A stretch of DNA of 64,000 bases from Maribacter orientalis (GTDB lineage: Bacteria > Bacteroidota > Bacteroidia > Flavobacteriales > Flavobacteriaceae): NCBI RefSeq assembly GCF_900109345.1, contig NZ_FNZN01000005.1, positions 1 through 64,000 on the forward strand. Reading direction: 5' to 3'. A program made the position numbers and the translations under genes. The notes beneath the pieces were generated by a model. That model made no database searches and was not told where the DNA came from. It saw only the letters and a program-made list of their open reading frames with translations. Of this stretch, positions 18,204 to 27,342 are shown piece after piece (the first letter of the stretch is position 1; the number at the start of each line of letters is the position of its first letter).

Positions 18204-19949
18204 TTAGTTTAATAGTATGAATTCTAAAAATGCCTCTAAATTTGTGAAACCATCACCATCCAAATCACCATTTCTATCATTTGAATCTGAAGGATTTAAA
18301 CCATTTGCAATTTCCCAATCATCTGAAATTCCATCTTTATCACTATCTATGTAAGGTTGACCATCATTTATTGTTGCAAAACCACCTACTGCGTTTTCAT
18401 TTGTAATATACTGTCCTGTGCGATTATAGACATCATTCACAATGCGCAAATCAATTGCATCTCTTGACTTAGAAGCTCCAATATTTTCTAAAAGTTTATT
18501 TTCTAATTCAATTGGATTTAAAATAAGACTGATACCTGAACTCATGACAGGAGCAGATTTTAATTGTGGTATTAGGTTTGTGATTCCGCTATTAGATACG
18601 GTTATATCCCCTCCATTAGAAAGATTGTTATTAATATAAGCTTCTGTGCCATTTATACCCAATTGAGATGTACCCTGTTCCAAACGTACATTTTCATAAT
18701 CTATAGAAAAGCCAGGTTTTGATATATAAGAATTCCCTATTAAATCCATTTTATTTTGATGTGCTAATCTAGTACCCGCAGTATAATCATAAATTATATT
18801 ATTAACCATCTCAAAACTACTATCAGGTGTTGTTGATTCAATATTTCTTCCACTATTGTGTGCAAATAAATTTCTATAAATTGAAATGTTATTAGCTCTT
18901 TGCCACAATATAAAACCATATCCTGTTTTAATATTTTCAGAAATAATAGAGTTTTGTATAGTTATATTTGTGACACCAATACCACCAATAGCACCTATTT
19001 CAATGTTCTCATCTTTACCCCAACTTATTGAACAATGATCAACTATTATATCTTTAATTTCTTTATCCCATGAGATTATTCTTAAAGCATCATCGTCTTG
19101 TGTCCCACTTACATAATTCCAATCAACTCCTGGTCTAATTCTTAGATATCTTATAATTACATTTGAATCTGAAATCCAAAATGATGAGCCTTCTAAAGAA
19201 ATACCATCTCCAGGTGCAGTTTGCCCAGCAATAGTAACGTTGCCATATCCTGAATCAATTACCAATGGAGACTTTAGTTTTATTGCTCCACCAACTTTGA
19301 ATATAATAGTTCTTTTACCTTTAATAGTTAAGGCATTACGTAAACTTCCAACACCGTCATCGTTTAAGTTGGTTACCTCAACAACAAATCCACCTCTGCC
19401 GCCTGTAGTGTTTTTCCCAAAACCTTCTGCACCTGGAAATGCTTTTAACTCTCCCATATCTGTAGGGGTAACTGTTACTGTAGCTTCCTCTTTGGTTGTT
19501 TCTCCTGTTTCTTGGTCAACTATTTCAGCGGTATACGTAAAGGTATCCTCTTCTAGTACAGTCGTAGAATTTTCAGATGTGGCCGATTCTTCTGCTGTTG
19601 TTGTTTCTTCTGGTGTTATTTCTGAAGATATTGCTGTTTTTGGTATATACGTTAAGGTATTGTTCGTATTTATATTTACCGATCCATTAATGGGAGTTGA
19701 AGTTTCTACAATAGTAACATTGGTTTTTTGACTGATATTGTCGTTATTTAAAACATCCATCAGGATAGAATTTTGACCAGGAGCCATAAAGAAACTATCA
19801 TCTGCCAATAAAGTTATACTTTGAAGATCATCATTTTTTGCGATCACGTATTCTGATAATAAGTCGGCATCTTTGCTGCAAGAAAACAACAAAAAGAAGG
19901 TACAAATTGATAGGGTCAATTTGTAAATTAGATTAAGGAATTTGTGCAT
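18204..19949 (-). CDS. Pectate-lyase-like (PL1-related) right-handed beta-helix lipoprotein
   Basis: The 581-residue protein has a lipoprotein signal (FLLFSCSKD, Cys near residue 24). A Thr/Glu-rich linker domain follows (about 40-165), then the beta-helix LKAFPGAEGFGKNTTGGRGG near 170, VTIAGQTAPGDGI near 240, NVIIRYLRIRPG, and DDALRI..DHCSISWGKDENI near 290-315, the calcium and substrate region of PL1-type lyases. The last 45 residues hold two calcium-loop repeats (DSDKDGISDDWE, NGDLDGDGFTNLE). It should be exported to the cell surface and cleave a uronic-acid-containing chain by elimination. Being inside the assembly locus, it may trim the polymer made here. It has its own terminator. Confidence 0.8.
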   Translation of the reverse strand: MHKFLNLIYKLTLSICTFFLLFSCSKDADLLSEYVIAKNDDLQSITLLADDSFFMAPGQNSILMDVLNNDNISQKTNVTIVETSTPINGSVNINTNNTLTYIPKTAISSEITPEETTTAEESATSENSTTVLEEDTFTYTAEIVDQETGETTKEEATVTVTPTDMGELKAFPGAEGFGKNTTGGRGGFVVEVTNLNDDGVGSLRNALTIKGKRTIIFKVGGAIKLKSPLVIDSGYGNVTIAGQTAPGDGISLEGSSFWISDSNVIIRYLRIRPGVDWNYVSGTQDDDALRIISWDKEIKDIIVDHCSISWGKDENIEIGAIGGIGVTNITIQNSIISENIKTGYGFILWQRANNISIYRNLFAHNSGRNIESTTPDSSFEMVNNIIYDYTAGTRLAHQNKMDLIGNSYISKPGFSIDYENVRLEQGTSQLGINGTEAYINNNLSNGGDITVSNSGITNLIPQLKSAPVMSSGISLILNPIELENKLLENIGASKSRDAIDLRIVNDVYNRTGQYITNENAVGGFATINDGQPYIDSDKDGISDDWEIANGLNPSDSNDRNGDLDGDGFTNLEAFLEFILLN

Positions 19950-20375
19950 AAGTAGGTAATTTTCTTTTGAATTAAAAACAATGTTATTTGGGTTACAATT
20001 ATACTCTAATATTTTAATTCATCGATGAAATAATAAAAATATTCGATGAACTGCAATGATGTGTTGGGGATACTATTAATTTAACGCTGCTATTCATAAA
20101 TTATTTTTTAAAATCAACTTAATCGATTAAATGTAAATCACTTAAATAGTTGATTAGATAAGTTTGATAACCTTGGTGTTACGTCTGCGTCTGTTGATTG
20201 GATGTTTTAGATCGATGTAATGCTTATTTTTTTTTGAATATTCGACAAACAACCAATTTCCTTAACATTTTATTAAAAAAATCTTAGAAACGGTTAATGC
20301 TATCCATTTTATTATTAATGGTAAAAAAAGGAATTATATATTGGTAATGAGCATGAGCCGCTGTATTTAAAATAA
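19950..20375. other. Intergenic region, AT-rich, presumed promoter of the lyase gene
   Basis: About 425 bp without a convincing reading frame lie between the lyase-like gene and the terminator after the dehydrogenase gene. The region should hold the lyase promoter, giving this gene control separate from the sugar-nucleotide genes. I see no repeat, RNA gene or clear consensus promoter. Confidence 0.35.
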
Positions 20376-20416
20376 AAAAAGCTTGTGAGAAATAGTCCAT
20401 TTCTCACAAGCTTTTT
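20376..20416. terminator. Hairpin terminator after the nucleotide-sugar dehydrogenase gene
   Basis: Arms 20376-20393 and 20399-20416 are exact 18-bp complements around a 5-base loop. The outer parts are A and T runs, giving a rho-independent shape in both directions. It lies 18 bp beyond the stop of the dehydrogenase gene, ending the 28736-20435 transcription unit. Confidence 0.85.
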
Positions 20417-20434
20417 ATTCTGTATTTTATGATT

Positions 20435-21715
20435 TTACAATCTGCCGTCCACATCATTTTTAAGAATACCCTTTACATCGTAAAGAATACCATCTGGTTT
20501 AAGCATATTTTTTAGCTCCATTTCTAAAAATTCTTTGTGAGCTACCGTTAAAACAATAGCATCAAATTTTTCAGTAGGGACATCTTTTATAACTTTCATA
20601 GTATATTCATGCTCTACTTCTTTTGAAGACGCCCAGGGATCATAAATGGTGACATTTGTACCGTAGGTTTTCAAGTTGTTTATCACATCAACAGCTTTGG
20701 TATTCCGTACATCGGGGCAATTTTCTTTAAAGGTGATACCTAAAACCAATATATTGCTTCCTTTTATTTTAATATCACGCTGTACCATTAGCTTGATGAC
20801 TTCAGATGACACATATTTTCCCATTGTGTCATTCATACGCCTACCGGCTAATATTATTTCTGGGTGGTAGCCGAATTCTTGTGCTTTTTGCGCTAAATAA
20901 TAAGGATCTACCCCGATACAATGCCCGCCTACCAAACCTGGTTTGAAGGGTAGAAAGTTCCATTTAGTACCTGCTGCTTCCAAAACCTGGTGAGTATCGA
21001 TTCCCATTAGGTTAAAGATTTTTGCCAATTCATTGACAAAGGCAATATTGATATCTCGTTGAGAATTTTCGATAACCTTGGCTGCCTCAGCTACTTTAAT
21101 GCTTGGCGCCAAGTGCGTGCCTGCGGTAATAACAGAAGCATATAGCGCATCTACTTTTTTGCCTACCTCGGGTGTTGAACCCGATGTCACTTTTAATATT
21201 TTTTCAACGGTATGTTCCTTATCTCCCGGATTAATACGTTCTGGGGAGTATCCCGCAAAGAAATCGACATTAAATTTAAGGCCACTTATTTTCTCTAATA
21301 CTGGAATACATTCATCTTCAGTAACACCTGGGTATACGGTAGATTCATAGACAACAGTGTCCCCTTTTTTTAAGACTTGGCCCACTGTTTCGCTAGCCTT
21401 ATATAAAGGAGTTAAAATTGGTCGGTTCGTGCTATCTACCGGTGTAGGAACGGTTACGATATAATAGGTACAGTCTGCGATATCATCCAATTGATTGGAA
21501 CAATATAGTCCTGTGTCCATTTGAGCAGAATCTTTTAATACGGCTTGTAGCACATCATCTTCCACCTCCAAGGTACTGTCATGACCTTTTCGAAGTTCAT
21601 CGATACGACCTGTATTGATGTCAAAACCAATAACTGGGTATTTCGTAGCGAATAAACGGGCTAATGGTAAACCTACATATCCTAAACCTATAATAGCAAT
21701 TTTAATGTCTTTCAT
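20435..21715 (-). CDS. UDP-N-acetyl-D-hexosaminuronate-forming dehydrogenase (WbpO/TviB type)
   Basis: The 426-residue enzyme belongs to the UDP-glucose/GDP-mannose dehydrogenase family. It has the NAD-binding IGLGYVGLPLARLFATKY at the N-terminus, ESTVYPGVTEDECIPVL near 122, and the catalytic cysteine in GLVGGHCIGVDPYYLA near 255. The family separates into WbpO/TviB (UDP-GalNAc to UDP-GalNAcA) and WecC-like enzymes; the motifs and the adjacent WbpP-like epimerase favour WbpO/TviB. Cytoplasmic, making the acidic amino-sugar donor for the glycosyltransferases here. Spacing to the epimerase is 63 bp. Confidence 0.9.
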   Translation of the reverse strand: MKDIKIAIIGLGYVGLPLARLFATKYPVIGFDINTGRIDELRKGHDSTLEVEDDVLQAVLKDSAQMDTGLYCSNQLDDIADCTYYIVTVPTPVDSTNRPILTPLYKASETVGQVLKKGDTVVYESTVYPGVTEDECIPVLEKISGLKFNVDFFAGYSPERINPGDKEHTVEKILKVTSGSTPEVGKKVDALYASVITAGTHLAPSIKVAEAAKVIENSQRDINIAFVNELAKIFNLMGIDTHQVLEAAGTKWNFLPFKPGLVGGHCIGVDPYYLAQKAQEFGYHPEIILAGRRMNDTMGKYVSSEVIKLMVQRDIKIKGSNILVLGITFKENCPDVRNTKAVDVINNLKTYGTNVTIYDPWASSKEVEHEYTMKVIKDVPTEKFDAIVLTVAHKEFLEMELKNMLKPDGILYDVKGILKNDVDGRL

Positions 21716-21778
21716 AATTCTTTTTTGTTACCTCGGTTACCCTTAGCAAACCTATTTTATATTTAATAACTACTAAAT

Positions 21779-22771
21779 TTATTTCAAATTTTCCCAATAC
21801 CATTGTACGGCTTCTTTGAGTCCCGATTTTATGTCAAATTTTGGGTCATACCCTAAAAGTTCCTTCGCTTTGTCGATAGAGGCCAGGGAATGAGGTACGT
21901 CTCCTGCGCGAGTAGGACCATAAGTGTTTTTTATGTTCTTTATTTCTGAATCAAATTCACTTAGGTACTCTTTTAAGAGTTGGGTAAGTTCATTCAAATC
22001 GGTTCGTTCACCAAAGGCTGTATTATATACGGTATTTAATGCTTCTTGGTTGTCGGTAACCATAGCTAGAACATTCATTTGAATAACATTATCGATATAC
22101 GTAAAGTCTCTTGAAAATGAACCATCTCCATTGATAACGGGAGATTCATGTTTCATCAATTGCATTACAAACTTAGGAATTACTGCAGCGTAGGCTCCAT
22201 CGGGGTCTTGTTTTCTGCCAAATACATTGAAGTATCGTAGACCAATGGTTTCGATAGCATAAGTCTTACTAAACACATCGGCATATAATTCATTTACATA
22301 TTTAGTGATAGCGTAGGGGGAAAGCGGCTTTCCAATACTATCCTCTACTTTAGGCATATTTGTCGAATCGCCATAAGTTGAAGAACTTGCGGCATAGACA
22401 AAGCGTTTTACTTTGGCATCGCGTGCAGCAACTAACATATTTAAAAATCCAGAGACATTAACATCATTACTGGTAATAGGGTCATTTATGGAACGTGGTA
22501 CAGAACCCAATGCCGCTTGGTGTAATATATAGTCGACTCCTTCACAAGCCTTATGGCAATCGTCCAGGTTACGAATATCTCCCTCTATTAGTTTAAATTT
22601 TGGATAATTTAAAAGTGGTGCTAAGTTTTCACGCTTACCAGTCGCGAAATTGTCCAAGCAGGTTACTTTATTTCTATTTTTCAAAAGGGCTTCACAAAGA
22701 TTAGAGCCAATAAAACCAGCTCCTCCAGTAATTAATATGTGTTTATTTTTATCTAATTCTAAATTTAACAT
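21779..22771 (-). CDS. wbpP: UDP-N-acetylglucosamine 4-epimerase (WbpP/TviC type)
   Basis: The 330-residue extended SDR has the NAD motif ITGGAGFIGSNLCEALL near residue 13, and HQAALGSVPRSINDPITSND near 87, which is characteristic of the WbpP/TviC group that accepts N-acetylated substrates. The SDR catalytic parts are AASSSTYG and YAITKYVNE near 130-157, and the substrate-binding LRYFNVFGRKQDPDGAYAAV lies near 178. It should interconvert UDP-GlcNAc and UDP-GalNAc, feeding the dehydrogenase directly downstream to UDP-GalNAcA. Confidence 0.88.
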   Translation of the reverse strand: MLNLELDKNKHILITGGAGFIGSNLCEALLKNRNKVTCLDNFATGKRENLAPLLNYPKFKLIEGDIRNLDDCHKACEGVDYILHQAALGSVPRSINDPITSNDVNVSGFLNMLVAARDAKVKRFVYAASSSTYGDSTNMPKVEDSIGKPLSPYAITKYVNELYADVFSKTYAIETIGLRYFNVFGRKQDPDGAYAAVIPKFVMQLMKHESPVINGDGSFSRDFTYIDNVIQMNVLAMVTDNQEALNTVYNTAFGERTDLNELTQLLKEYLSEFDSEIKNIKNTYGPTRAGDVPHSLASIDKAKELLGYDPKFDIKSGLKEAVQWYWENLK

Positions 22772-22858
22772 TAATCTATTTTATTAGGGTTCAAGTAGCT
22801 TTTAAGAAATACGTTTTTATAAAAACCTAAAACAATAACTCTGATTTTTTTTGAGAAA

Positions 22859-23824
22859 TTACATTTTAGTTAGTTTTTTAATATTTTTTCTAAATGGCCA
22901 AAGAAGTACGAGTGAAATTTTCAAAAACCAATTATGTAATGATTCATAAAAGTCTTTCAAGCTAAATTCTAAATAGCATGATGCTATTACGATTGAGACT
23001 AATCTTTTAAAAAAGGGTTTAGGATATCTAACGATATGGTTTTTTTGAAAATAGTTTATAAATAGCAATGAATAAATTGCCATTCCAAACGATTTTTTAT
23101 CATACTTAAGACTTGACAGGTTATCATCATTGTTCGTATAATATACTCTAGTTACAGAATTAAGAAATTTTGTGAGATACCCTGCCTTATCCACAGTATT
23201 CCAAAGATAGGCTTCTGGAATTAGTCCTCGACCGAATATAGATTTATCAATTTCAATTTGCCTCAATACATCTGTTTTTGTAGGCCCCCATTTTTCACCT
23301 TGAATTTTATATTTAAAACTAAAATCAAAAGAATTGCAATAAATGTAATCTTCTTTAATATTGGTGCCAATGAAATTTCCATGCTGGTCAATACAATTGG
23401 CGGTTATACCACTGATTTTTTTCTTTTCTGAATTTGGTATGGATTCGTATGCTTCATTATAAATTTCAAGTGCATTGGGTAAACATTCGTCATCTGCATC
23501 ATGAATTAAAAAAAACTCACCTTGGGCTAATGAAATACCCCTAAGAATAGTGCCCAATTTATGAATGTTTTCTACATTTTTAAAAAACCGAATAGGATAC
23601 TTCGATGTGGTCATAAATTCTCTTACCTCTCCCTCTGTATTATCCGTCGAACCATCGTCAATTATAATAATCTCAAAATCTTTATATGTTTGTTTTTCAA
23701 TGCTTTTTAAGGCACGGTTAATAGTCTTTTCCCCATTGTAAACCGGTATAAATAGTGAGAATTTAAATTGATAGTGTCCTTTTTTATAAGGTTTAATTAT
23801 GGGTAGAAATTTATTTAGATTCAT
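22859..23824 (-). CDS. Glycosyltransferase family 2 (GT-A fold)
   Basis: The 321-residue protein has the GT-A start FSLFIPVYNGEKTINRALKS near 24, IIIIDDGSTDNTEGEV near 53 for UDP binding, and the DxD element FFLIHDADDECLPNALE near 103. The C-terminus is basic and hydrophobic (FLKISLVLLWPFRKNIKKL), suggesting membrane attachment. It starts one base after the stop of the SGNH-like gene, so the two are translationally close. It is the only GT2 in a locus otherwise served by GT4 enzymes. Confidence 0.85.
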   Translation of the reverse strand: MNLNKFLPIIKPYKKGHYQFKFSLFIPVYNGEKTINRALKSIEKQTYKDFEIIIIDDGSTDNTEGEVREFMTTSKYPIRFFKNVENIHKLGTILRGISLAQGEFFLIHDADDECLPNALEIYNEAYESIPNSEKKKISGITANCIDQHGNFIGTNIKEDYIYCNSFDFSFKYKIQGEKWGPTKTDVLRQIEIDKSIFGRGLIPEAYLWNTVDKAGYLTKFLNSVTRVYYTNNDDNLSSLKYDKKSFGMAIYSLLFINYFQKNHIVRYPKPFFKRLVSIVIASCYLEFSLKDFYESLHNWFLKISLVLLWPFRKNIKKLTKM

Positions 23825-23825
23825 G

Positions 23826-24815
23826 CTATTTCAAAATTTGTTGAAGTTCATTATTAATCAATTTTCCAAATTTTTCTGAACCTTTTAAATTGAAATGTGT
23901 AGCATCATAAAATAAATCAGCATTTTTTGCTAAGGAATAACCATCTATAAAATGAATGCCTTGTGAGTCACAATATTTTTCTAGTTTTTCACTAAATCCC
24001 TTGTAGTAATTGTTTGTAGATATACTATTATTAATTTTTGACATATCTATTCCTTGCTTATTTACATAATTGCCATATGGTGTTGGAGCGGATATGAAAA
24101 TTGGAATGGACTCTGTAGATTCTATAGTTTGAATTACATCTAGTAAATAGCTGTCAATTTTATCCATTTTAGGTATATTATCGATTGTTTTATATTCTAA
24201 ATTTTCCTCAACTTTCCAGGTAATTTTTCGATGCCCTATTTGGTTATCTTCTTTACTCATTAAAAAAGGAATTAAAACGGATTTGAAAAATTTAATTTTT
24301 TTGACCATATTTCTAAACCTTAAAAATATTCCCTCAGTAGATATTAAATCATCATCACTAAAGGGGTCAAACAGAATTATTGTGTAATCAGGCTTAATGA
24401 ATGCTGTATTGTTTATTTGTGGTATTAATTTATTCATTTTTAGACCATCAAAGCCACAATTGTTATACCAGAAATTAATATTGGACATGGCCCAAGTAGT
24501 CCATTTTAAATCATTTGGAACGTAAAAGGATTGTGTTGTGCTAGAGCCAATAAAAATATTTTTTTTCCTTTTTATGGTATCTGAAAAGTTTTCACCCAAA
24601 AATTTAATGTTATTATATTTTATCTCTATTAGTTTAGGTAGTTCTGGAATAAAATTATTTTCATAAACTACTGCTGAGTTATCTCTATTGTTTTCGATAG
24701 GATTAAAAAATTCAAAAGATAGCACAAGACCAAGAAAAGTAATAATAAGATATATTATAATATTTTTAATGAGCTTCAACTTAAAATTGAAAGTAGATAA
24801 AACTTGCTTTTTCAT
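23826..24815 (-). CDS. Membrane-anchored SGNH-hydrolase-like protein (AlgJ/AlgX/DltD-like partner of MBOAT)
   Basis: The 329-residue protein has one N-terminal membrane segment (IIIYLIITFLGLVLSFEFF, about 18-36), so the rest should be periplasmic. NIFIGSSTTQSFYV near 87 fits SGNH block I with the nucleophile serine, and FYDATHFNLKGSEKFG near 300 supplies the Asp-x-x-His of block V. The gene overlaps the end of the MBOAT gene by 35 bp, the arrangement seen for alginate and other exopolysaccharide O-acetylation systems. I infer that it passes the acyl group from the MBOAT protein to the polymer. The overall sequence is divergent, so the family call rests on these motifs and the neighbour. Confidence 0.7.
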   Translation of the reverse strand: MKKQVLSTFNFKLKLIKNIIIYLIITFLGLVLSFEFFNPIENNRDNSAVVYENNFIPELPKLIEIKYNNIKFLGENFSDTIKRKKNIFIGSSTTQSFYVPNDLKWTTWAMSNINFWYNNCGFDGLKMNKLIPQINNTAFIKPDYTIILFDPFSDDDLISTEGIFLRFRNMVKKIKFFKSVLIPFLMSKEDNQIGHRKITWKVEENLEYKTIDNIPKMDKIDSYLLDVIQTIESTESIPIFISAPTPYGNYVNKQGIDMSKINNSISTNNYYKGFSEKLEKYCDSQGIHFIDGYSLAKNADLFYDATHFNLKGSEKFGKLINNELQQILK

Positions 24816-26238
24816 TTAATAATAAATTATATATAATAATAATCGATATACAGATGTAACCAACATATCTAATTTTCATATTGTTTTCAAGGAAGAAAAG
24901 AATATCCCTTTCGTTTTTTCTAAACAACCATTCCATCACAATGAGACCTACTAATAAAATAATGTAGTATTTGTGTTTATAAAAATCAAAACTTTCATAT
25001 TTATCTAAATCATTTTTTATAAACATTGCTTTTATGTATGCTCCTGCCGTTTGAATAGAACTGGCCCTGAAAAACACCCAAGCGATTAATACAAAAAAGA
25101 ACGTTGTTAACATTTGCCAAATTTCTTTTAAATTGGGGAAAATTGAATTCTCTGCTACTATAGAACTGACATACTTTCTGTTTGTTTTAAATATGAATGA
25201 TGGTATATATAAAATTGCATGGATTAAACCCCAAACTACGAAAGTCCAATTTGACCCATGCCAAAATCCACTTACTATAAATATTACGAAAATGTTTCTT
25301 AAAGTTTTTATTTCAGAGTATTGGGAGCCACCTAATGGAAAATATAGGTAGTCCCTAAACCAAGTAGATAATGATATATGCCATCTTCTCCAAAATTCCC
25401 CAATATTCCGAGAAAAATAGGGAGTTTTAAAGTTTGACATAAGTTCAAAACCAAGTAATTTGGAAGTTCCTATGGCTATATCAGAATATCCACTAAAATC
25501 ACAGTAAATTTGAAAAGAAAAGTATATAGCCCCCAGCCAAAGCATACCAGAACTAAAATCTGAATTGTGATTAAAAATGTCATCTATTATTGGAGCTAAG
25601 GAATCAGCAATTACAACTTTTTTGAACATTCCCCAAAGAATTAGTCTTAAGCCTTGTACAGCTTGTACATAATCAAATTTCCTTTTTATTAATATCTGAG
25701 GTAAAAGATTACTAGCTCTTTCTATTGGACCTGCAACCAACTGTGGAAAAAATGAAACAAAAGATGCAAATGATATAAAGTCTTTAGTTGGAGCTAAACT
25801 TTTTCTATAAATGTCAATAGTGTATGACATGGTTTGAAATGTATAGAAGGATATACCAACAGGTAGGATTATGTTAAGCGTCCATTTACTTTTTATTTCG
25901 TATCCCAATCCATAAAATAATTCAATGAAAGAATCAACGAAAAAATTATAGTATTTGAAAAATCCCAATACAATTAAGTTAAATAAAATACTTGTCCATA
26001 AATAAACTCGTTTTTTATTTTTTGTTTTTTCGCTGTGAATTAATAAACCTATTGTATAATCTACAATAGTGGATAAAAATATTAAGCCTAAGAACCTATA
26101 GTCCCACCACCCATAAAATATATAAGAACTTATTAAAATCAATAAGTTTTGTAATTGTAACTTTCGATTAAAAACAAACCAGTATAAGCAGAAAACAATT
26201 GGAAAGAATACCGCAAACTCCAATGAATTGAATAACAT
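24781..26238 (-). CDS. MBOAT-family O-acyltransferase (AlgI-like)
   Basis: The 485-residue protein has about 11-12 membrane segments. The MBOAT core shows FPQLVAGPIERASNLLPQI near 170, FQIYCDFSGYSDIAIGTSKL near 245, and FWRRWHISLSTWFRDYLYFP near 285. The conserved catalytic histidine is in FIVSGFWHGSNWTFVVWGLI near 325. AlgI-type proteins take acyl groups from a cytoplasmic donor and move them across the membrane for O-acetylation of exopolysaccharide. With the overlapping SGNH-like gene it forms a complete two-part acylation unit. Confidence 0.92.
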   Translation of the reverse strand: MLFNSLEFAVFFPIVFCLYWFVFNRKLQLQNLLILISSYIFYGWWDYRFLGLIFLSTIVDYTIGLLIHSEKTKNKKRVYLWTSILFNLIVLGFFKYYNFFVDSFIELFYGLGYEIKSKWTLNIILPVGISFYTFQTMSYTIDIYRKSLAPTKDFISFASFVSFFPQLVAGPIERASNLLPQILIKRKFDYVQAVQGLRLILWGMFKKVVIADSLAPIIDDIFNHNSDFSSGMLWLGAIYFSFQIYCDFSGYSDIAIGTSKLLGFELMSNFKTPYFSRNIGEFWRRWHISLSTWFRDYLYFPLGGSQYSEIKTLRNIFVIFIVSGFWHGSNWTFVVWGLIHAILYIPSFIFKTNRKYVSSIVAENSIFPNLKEIWQMLTTFFFVLIAWVFFRASSIQTAGAYIKAMFIKNDLDKYESFDFYKHKYYIILLVGLIVMEWLFRKNERDILFFLENNMKIRYVGYICISIIIIYNLLLNEKASFIYFQF

Positions 26239-26316
26239 AGATTTTAAAAGTGTTTAAATGTATAGTAGTTCAGGATATAAATATCTATTTCTCAATGAGT
26301 TATTTACTTGATGTTA

Positions 26317-27342
26317 TTACTTATTATAATACACTTTATACCAATCAATAAAACGTTGTACACCCAATTTTATGGGTGTATTCGGTCGATACTCATAATC
26401 GGCAATTAAATCATCGACATTGGCCCAAGTTTTTTCAACATCGCCAGGTTGCATGGGGAGCATTTCCTTTTTTGCTACTGTAACTAAGCTTTCTTCTATA
26501 GCGGTAATAAAATCCATTAATTTCACAGATTTACTATTTCCTATGTTGTATATTTTAAATAACTGTTTTTTAGAGGTTTCATCAGCGAGAGGTGTTTCTA
26601 GGATACGAACAACCCCCTCGGTAATATCATCGATATACGTAAAGTCACGCTCTAAATTTCCATTATTAAAGACTTTAATTGGCTTATCGTTTATAATGGC
26701 ATCGGTAAATAAAAACATGGCCATATCGGGTCTTCCCCAAGGGCCGTATACCGTAAAGAATCGCAGACCGGTAGTCTTGAACCCATACAAATGTGCGTAG
26801 GCATGTGCCATTAATTCATTACTTTTTTTAGTGGCGGCATACAGGCTAACTGGGTGGTCTACAGCATCAGTAGTTTCGAAGGGTATTTTTTCATTAAGGC
26901 CATAGACACTAGAGCTACTTGCATACACTAAATGCTTAATGTTGTAATTACGGCAGCATTCTAAAATATTTAAAAACCCAACAACATTACTATCGACATA
27001 GGCTTCTGGATTCTCAAGGCTATAGCGAACCCCAGCTTGTGCCGCTAAATTGCAGACTGCATCAAAAGATTGATTTTTAAACAATTCTGGTAGATTTTCT
27101 CGATCTTCCAAAGCCAAACGAACAAATGAAAATGCACTTTGACCTTCACTTGGTACTACATTGTTAAATTGTTCGGCTTCACTTCTGATAATGCCGAGTT
27201 CTTCTAAACGAGCGTATTTTAGATTAACATCGTAATAGTCGTTGATATTATCTAAACCGATGACTTCATGACCATTGGCAAGTAAACTTTTCGATACAAA
27301 AAATCCTATAAAGCCTGCTGCCCCTGTTACTAAAATTTTCAT
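26317..27342 (-). CDS. UDP-glucuronate 4-epimerase (SDR family)
   Basis: The 341-residue extended SDR has [20 protein letters not shown] at the start and [20 protein letters not shown] near 34, which is typical of UDP-glucuronate epimerases rather than Gal[21 protein letters not shown] lies near 100, [10 protein letters not shown] near 140, YAATKKSNE near 166, and [20 protein letters not shown] near 193. It should convert UDP-GlcA to UDP-GalA. Its start overlaps the end of the UDP-glucose dehydrogenase gene by 4 bp (ATGA), so the two steps are translationally coupled. Confidence 0.9.
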   Translation of the reverse strand: MKILVTGAAGFIGFFVSKSLLANGHEVIGLDNINDYYDVNLKYARLEELGIIRSEAEQFNNVVPSEGQSAFSFVRLALEDRENLPELFKNQSFDAVCNLAAQAGVRYSLENPEAYVDSNVVGFLNILECCRNYNIKHLVYASSSSVYGLNEKIPFETTDAVDHPVSLYAATKKSNELMAHAYAHLYGFKTTGLRFFTVYGPWGRPDMAMFLFTDAIINDKPIKVFNNGNLERDFTYIDDITEGVVRILETPLADETSKKQLFKIYNIGNSKSVKLMDFITAIEESLVTVAKKEMLPMQPGDVEKTWANVDDLIADYEYRPNTPIKLGVQRFIDWYKVYYNK

